A DNA stretch of 64,000 nucleotides from Rhizobium sp. WYCCWR10014. GTDB lineage: Bacteria; Pseudomonadota; Alphaproteobacteria; Rhizobiales; Rhizobiaceae. Within the stretch, counting starts at the first letter, position 1, and each line of letters starts with the position of its first letter. The DNA is taken from contig NZ_LXFU01000029.1 in the NCBI RefSeq assembly GCF_001657485.1, forward strand, positions 310,001 to 374,000. The letters are read 5' to 3'. Both the position numbers and the translations under genes were made by a program. The notes below the pieces were generated by a model. It had not been told where the DNA came from and made no database searches. It was given only the letters and a program-made list of their open reading frames with translations. Of this stretch, positions 59,805-64,000 are shown piece by piece.

Positions 59805-61607
59805 TCAGGCCTTTTCGAAGAGCGGCGAGATCACCATTTCCGGCACCAGCACCAGACCCTTGTCGGTTATCCGGATTTCCGGGATGACCGACAGCGGGAT
59901 AAGGTTGAAGCCCATATAGGCGATGGTGCAGCCTGCCCTTTCCCATTCGAGCTTCAAGGCCTTTACCTCGTCCGCGACCTGGTGCACGCGCTTGTCGGAC
60001 AAAAGCCCGGCGATCGGCAGTGGCACCATGGCCGTCACCTTGCCGTCCATGACGACACAGACGCCACCCTGCTTTTCTTCGATCGCGTCGAGCGCCACCT
60101 GCATGTCCGCGGCATTGGTGCCGGCGACGATGATGTTGTGGCTGTCGTGGCCGACCGAGGATGCGACAGCGCCTTGTCTGAGCCCGAAGCCGTTGAGCAG
60201 TCCGTGGGCGACATTGCCGGCAGACTTGCCGTGACGCTCCACCACCGTCACGAAGCAGAGGTCGTGCTTGTCGAAATGGGCTTGCCAGTCATTGGCCGGT
60301 TCCAGCGTGACGGTGACGTGGCCGAGGGTAATGCCAGGTAGCTCCGTCTTGATCGTATGAGCGACGACTGTCTCCGTCGGCAGGTCCGGTGTCAGCTTGA
60401 GATTTTTTGGCAGTTTGACCGTGTGGTAGGCGGCATCCGGATAGCGGTACGGTTTCGACAGGGCTTCGTCGAGGATCGGCGTGATCTTCTTGCCGTCGAC
60501 GACGAGCTCGCCGCCGTACCAGGTGCTAACAGGCGTAAGGTCGTCGCTGAGAAGCACCAGGTCCGCGCGGCGTCCGCCGCCCAGACCGCCGATTTCGCCT
60601 TCCATGCCGAACCGCGTCGCGCCGTGCAGCGAACCCATCGCCCAGGCCTCTTCCGGCCTCATGCCGTATTTCACGGCTTCGCGCGTTACCCAGTCCAGGC
60701 CGAAGGTAAGCAGATCTTCGGCATCACGGTCGTCGGTGCAGACGGCGACGCGCTTGTGGGAGGCGCCGAGCTCGGTGATCGTCTTGATCGCCTGCGGCAG
60801 CGAATGCCAGGGGGTCGTCGGCGGGCCGCCGCGCAGGAAGATCCACACGCCGGCTTCCAGCAGGTCGTCGGCAATGTCGCGGTCGATGGCTTCATGCGTG
60901 TCGGTAACGCCGGATGCGGCATAGGCGGCAACAAACTCTCGTCCGTAGACGTGGCCCGACACCGGCCTGCCGCGCTCGAGTGCTGCAGCCAGGATCGCAT
61001 GGCTGCGCTCGTCGCCCATCGCAACGGGGACAAAATCCATTTTCTCACCGAGAGCCACGGCTTCCGGCCATTTGTCGAACAGGGCGGCGATCTTGTCCGG
61101 CGTCAGGTCGCCGCCGGCTGTTTCCAGATCAGGCGTCGTCGCCGGCACGGTGCTCGGCACGGTCAGGAAGATCGACAGCGGCGCCTGCCGTGCATCCTCG
61201 AGCATGGCCTCGACGCCGGCGACGTCCATGACATTGCCGATCTCGTGGCTGTCGCAGAAGATCGTCGTCGTGCCGTTGAGGAGCGCCGCTTCCGCATAGG
61301 CGCAGGCCGTCACCATCGAGGATTCGATATGGATATGCGGATCGACCAGGCCAGGGGCGATGATGCCGCCTCTGGCGTCGTAGAGCTTGGCGCTCCCGCC
61401 TCTGTAGCTGCCGGCCGGCTTCACTGCTGCGATGCGGCCCCCCGAAATCCAGACTTCGCGTCCGTCGAGAAAACGCTCCGAATAGGTGGACAAAACGCGT
61501 GCGCCTTGGATGACCAGGTCGGGTTCGCGACGAGCGGAGGCGACATCGGCAAGACGGCGGGTCATAGTCGAGAGCGGCTGAACGGAGAAGCGGGTAAGCG
61601 TGCTCAT
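59805..61607 (-). CDS. ade: Adenine deaminase
   Basis: This 600-residue enzyme converts adenine to hypoxanthine and ammonia in purine salvage or catabolism. The amidohydrolase metal motif reads [10 protein letters not shown], followed by [33 protein letters not shown] and a C-terminal region ending [19 protein letters not shown]. The length fits the Ade family, as opposed to the smaller ADA-type. It is co-directional with an aminotransferase gene about 107 bases upstream. Confidence 0.95.
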   Translation of the reverse strand: MSTLTRFSVQPLSTMTRRLADVASARREPDLVIQGARVLSTYSERFLDGREVWISGGRIAAVKPAGSYRGGSAKLYDARGGIIAPGLVDPHIHIESSMVTACAYAEAALLNGTTTIFCDSHEIGNVMDVAGVEAMLEDARQAPLSIFLTVPSTVPATTPDLETAGGDLTPDKIAALFDKWPEAVALGEKMDFVPVAMGDERSHAILAAALERGRPVSGHVYGREFVAAYAASGVTDTHEAIDRDIADDLLEAGVWIFLRGGPPTTPWHSLPQAIKTITELGASHKRVAVCTDDRDAEDLLTFGLDWVTREAVKYGMRPEEAWAMGSLHGATRFGMEGEIGGLGGGRRADLVLLSDDLTPVSTWYGGELVVDGKKITPILDEALSKPYRYPDAAYHTVKLPKNLKLTPDLPTETVVAHTIKTELPGITLGHVTVTLEPANDWQAHFDKHDLCFVTVVERHGKSAGNVAHGLLNGFGLRQGAVASSVGHDSHNIIVAGTNAADMQVALDAIEEKQGGVCVVMDGKVTAMVPLPIAGLLSDKRVHQVADEVKALKLEWERAGCTIAYMGFNLIPLSVIPEIRITDKGLVLVPEMVISPLFEKA

Positions 61608-61714
61608 GAAAACCTCATTTCCAGGGCTCGGGGAGGACAGGCAAGATTGTAAGGAACGCTGTCAGGGGAGGGAAGCGCGAATAGTTCTTGTCTCTGGCCT
61701 CAAACGGATGCCAA

Positions 61715-62905
61715 TCAGCGTTTCCCGCGAACTGCCAGAACGGCTTCCGCAAAGGTGTCGATCTGGCTGGCCTGCAGCCCGGCGACATTGATGCGTCCGT
61801 CCTCGACGATGTAGATGGCGTGGTGCTCGCGCAGCATTACGGCTTCCCCGGGTGTCAGACCGATCAGCGAAAACATGCCTTTGTTCCTGGCGAGGAAATC
61901 GTAGTCGCCGCCATTGGTGAAACGCCGGAACGAGGCAGCAAGCCCCTGGCGCAGCGACAGAATGTTGGAGCGCATACCATCCAGCTCGGCGCGCCAGTTG
62001 GCCGCGAGTGCCGGGTCCTCCAGGACGGTGCGAACGATAGCCGCGCCATGATCCGGCGGCATCGAATAGACGATACGGGCGCGCACCGTAAGTTGCGCCT
62101 TGGCTGCATCCGCCCGATCCGCGTCGGCGGCGAGAATGAACGCCGCACCTGTACGTTCGCGATAGATTCCGAAATTCTTCGAGCATGATGCGGAGACGAG
62201 CATTTCCGGAACCATGCCGGCGAGCAGCCGCACGACGAAGGCGTCGTCATCGAGACCGTCGCCAAACCCCTGATAAGCGATATCGGCCAGCGGAACGAGC
62301 CCGCGCTCGGCGATGATCTCCGCCAACGCCTGCCATTGCGAACGGCTTGGGTCGGCGCCCGTCGGATTATGGCAGCAGCCGTGCAGCAACACGACATCAC
62401 CCCGCTCCGCCCGCGAAAAATGATCGAGCAGGGCGTCGAAATCCACCTCGCCTGTTCGGCGATCGAGGTACGGGTAAGTGACGATCCGAAGCCGGTTGTC
62501 TTCGAGGATCGACACATGGTTCACCCAGGTCGGATCGGGCACATGGACCGCAGCACCCGGGCGCGCCAGGGAGATCAAGCCGGCGAGCACCGTCAAGGCG
62601 CCCGCTCCGCCCGGCGTCTGGATGCCGCGAATTCGCTCCCACGGCGCGGCCTCGCCGAAGACAAGCCTGCCGATGAGATCGCAGAAAACAGGATCTCCGG
62701 CCGGGCCGACATAGGCCTTGGTCGTCTGCGCGGTATGGATTCGCTTTTCCGCCTCCCTCACCGCCCGCGGGATCGGCGTCGTACCGGAGGCGTCCCGGTA
62801 GACCCCGACGCCGAGATCGATCTTGTTCGGACGACTGTCCTGCCGGAAAATCGGCATCAATGATAGGATCTTGTCGGCTGGCGGCATTGTCAGATCATCG
62901 AACAT
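61715..62905 (-). CDS. Class I aromatic/aspartate aminotransferase
   Basis: This 396-residue PLP enzyme resembles AspC/TyrB: IDLGVGVYRDASGTTPI, KAYVGPAGDP, GCCHNPTGADPS (Asn180), LADIAYQGFGDG (Asp208, Tyr211) and the PLP Lys243 in SCSKNFGIYRERTG. AspC and TyrB cannot be told apart by eye. It sits between an ammonia-lyase and adenine deaminase on the same strand, so amino acid nitrogen catabolism is a reasonable setting. Confidence 0.93.
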   Translation of the reverse strand: MFDDLTMPPADKILSLMPIFRQDSRPNKIDLGVGVYRDASGTTPIPRAVREAEKRIHTAQTTKAYVGPAGDPVFCDLIGRLVFGEAAPWERIRGIQTPGGAGALTVLAGLISLARPGAAVHVPDPTWVNHVSILEDNRLRIVTYPYLDRRTGEVDFDALLDHFSRAERGDVVLLHGCCHNPTGADPSRSQWQALAEIIAERGLVPLADIAYQGFGDGLDDDAFVVRLLAGMVPEMLVSASCSKNFGIYRERTGAAFILAADADRADAAKAQLTVRARIVYSMPPDHGAAIVRTVLEDPALAANWRAELDGMRSNILSLRQGLAASFRRFTNGGDYDFLARNKGMFSLIGLTPGEAVMLREHHAIYIVEDGRINVAGLQASQIDTFAEAVLAVRGKR

Positions 62906-62990
62906 GGTTCTCTCCGGTCAGGGGAATTGCAGGCGGCGATGAAACGTCGGCACTTCATGATGCGGGCGCAGTTCAAATCAGCCGGCCCGC

Positions 62991-64000
62991 CTATTTCAGC
63001 GCGCCGATCTTATTCTCGATGGCCTCCAGAAATGCGCCGGACCGCACGATCTCGAGAGCCGGTGTGGTCTGCTTGGGCATGTAGCTATCCTCCTGCTGGA
63101 ACGGGATCGTGGCGCGAAGCGCGTCATAGAGGGCCTGGCTGCCGGCTCCGAGCTTGTAGCCGCCGAGCGCCTCTTCGGTCAGGAAGATGGCGCGGGCCGC
63201 AAGCAGGCATTCGACACCAAGGATCTTCGGCATGTTGTCGACCACCTGACGCGTCTTGCGGCATGCCCATGTCGCCATCGAAACATGGTCTTCCTGGCTG
63301 CTCTTGGTCGGGATGGTATCGGCAACGGCGGGGAAAGCCAGCGTCTTGTTTTCCGATGCGACGGACGCCGCAGCCGTCGAGATGATGCCATAGCCGTAAT
63401 TCAGGCCGATCGGCTTGCCGGCAAGGTTCGGCGGCAGGCCGTAGTTCAATGTCGTGTCGCAGAGCGAGAACAGGCGGCGCTCGGAAATATTGCCGATTTC
63501 CACCAAAGCGATCGTCAGCAAGTCCATGGCAAAAGCGATGGGTTCGCAATGAAAGTTGCCGCCCGACAGGAATTCCAGCGCGCCGAGCTCATTCCAGAAG
63601 ACGAGCGGATTATCGGTTGCGGCGTTGAGCTCGCGTGTGATCAGCTCCTTGGCGTGCTCCAGCTGGTCGCGGCAGCTTCCATGCACCTGCGGCAGGCAAC
63701 GGAAGGAATACTGATCCTGGATTCGGGCGGTGTGTTTCGGATGCAGGATATCGTCCTCGAGGCGTACCGCACGTGCTGCCTCGGTCGTGCGACGGCTGCC
63801 CTCGATGATGCGACGGATATTTTCCGCAGTCGCGATCTGCCCGGGCTGCTTGCGCACGAGATGAATGCGGGGATCGAATGCCGCCTGCTCGCCGCGGATC
63901 GCCTCCAGACTGAGAGCGCCGGCCGCATCGGCTGTCTTCATCAGCATCTCGGCGTCGTGGAGGTTGAGAACCGCCATGGCCGCACAAAGGCTGTTGCCAT
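62991..64000 (-). CDS. Histidine/aromatic amino acid ammonia-lyase, 5'-truncated by the window
   Basis: At least 336 residues are encoded, and the frame runs through the window end, with GNSLCAAMAVLNLHDAEML showing that the N-terminus lies beyond 64000. The visible part matches the HAL/PAL family: SFRCLPQVHGSCRDQLEHAK, ELNAATDNPLVF, SGGNFHCEPIAFAMD and SSQEDHVSMATWACRK. The Ala-Ser-Gly that forms the MIO cofactor is outside the window. It could be HutH (histidine to urocanate) or an aromatic ammonia-lyase; neighbouring hut genes would decide. Confidence 0.9.
   Translation of the reverse strand, partial: GNSLCAAMAVLNLHDAEMLMKTADAAGALSLEAIRGEQAAFDPRIHLVRKQPGQIATAENIRRIIEGSRRTTEAARAVRLEDDILHPKHTARIQDQYSFRCLPQVHGSCRDQLEHAKELITRELNAATDNPLVFWNELGALEFLSGGNFHCEPIAFAMDLLTIALVEIGNISERRLFSLCDTTLNYGLPPNLAGKPIGLNYGYGIISTAAASVASENKTLAFPAVADTIPTKSSQEDHVSMATWACRKTRQVVDNMPKILGVECLLAARAIFLTEEALGGYKLGAGSQALYDALRATIPFQQEDSYMPKQTTPALEIVRSGAFLEAIENKIGALK

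Overview
The window reads as a GC-rich alphaproteobacterial chromosome segment, most likely Rhizobium of the leguminosarum/etli type. This rests on the IalB-RlmN pair, a hemC-hemD-mitofilin-hemY cluster, TypA and Ppa proteins of rhizobial type, and RIME-like double-palindrome intergenic repeats. No rRNA, tRNA, CRISPR array, transposase or integrase was seen. The assignment comes from recognising protein families, not from a search.

Layout. 0.1-10.7 kb is core-like: pterin dehydratase, a YkvA-type protein, an ECF sigma factor with no neighbouring anti-sigma, IalB, RlmN, a TrpXYZ-type ABC importer, a small Gly/His-rich secreted protein, a LysE exporter, an SDR and argG. About 10.7-23.4 kb looks like an accessory block between argG and a second LysE exporter. 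It holds an aldehyde dehydrogenase/SDR pair, a UBP-type zinc finger next to a cyclic-nucleotide-binding flavoenzyme that lacks the thioredoxin-reductase CxxC, two divergent winged-helix STAND ATPase regulators (one long with a repeat tail, one short), and an alpha/beta hydrolase - DJ-1/PfpI - ABM monooxygenase trio. 23.5-41.9 kb returns to core genes: LysE, M3 peptidase, typA, GNAT, ppa, yggU/yggT, an MFS exporter, a class I amidotransferase, TerB, hemY, mitofilin, hemD, hemC, tsaD, gpsA, YciI, EVE and an ETF-beta-type methyltransferase.

42-64 kb is catabolic. A cytoplasmic GH3 enzyme is followed, after a RIME element, by an eight-gene minus-strand set: GntR, amino-acid-type ABC binding protein and permease, a DapA-family lyase/deaminase, a 978-residue fused iron-sulfur/flavin oxidoreductase, ABC ATPase, hydantoinase and DUF3830. 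A divergent second GntR, a LysR, and a TRAP transporter with a class III aminotransferase come next. A CrpP/Rmf-like small protein, adenine deaminase, an aromatic/aspartate aminotransferase and a histidine/aromatic ammonia-lyase that runs off the window end finish the segment.

How they may work together: the hydantoinase/fused-oxidase operon is the best candidate for an undescribed system. It carries its own importer, an oxidative flavoenzyme merging three HcnABC/opine-oxidase-like subunits, a Schiff-base enzyme and a cyclic amidase, with an operator-like palindrome pair at its head. The substrate cannot be read from sequence. The UBP-finger/flavoenzyme/STAND block is the second candidate.
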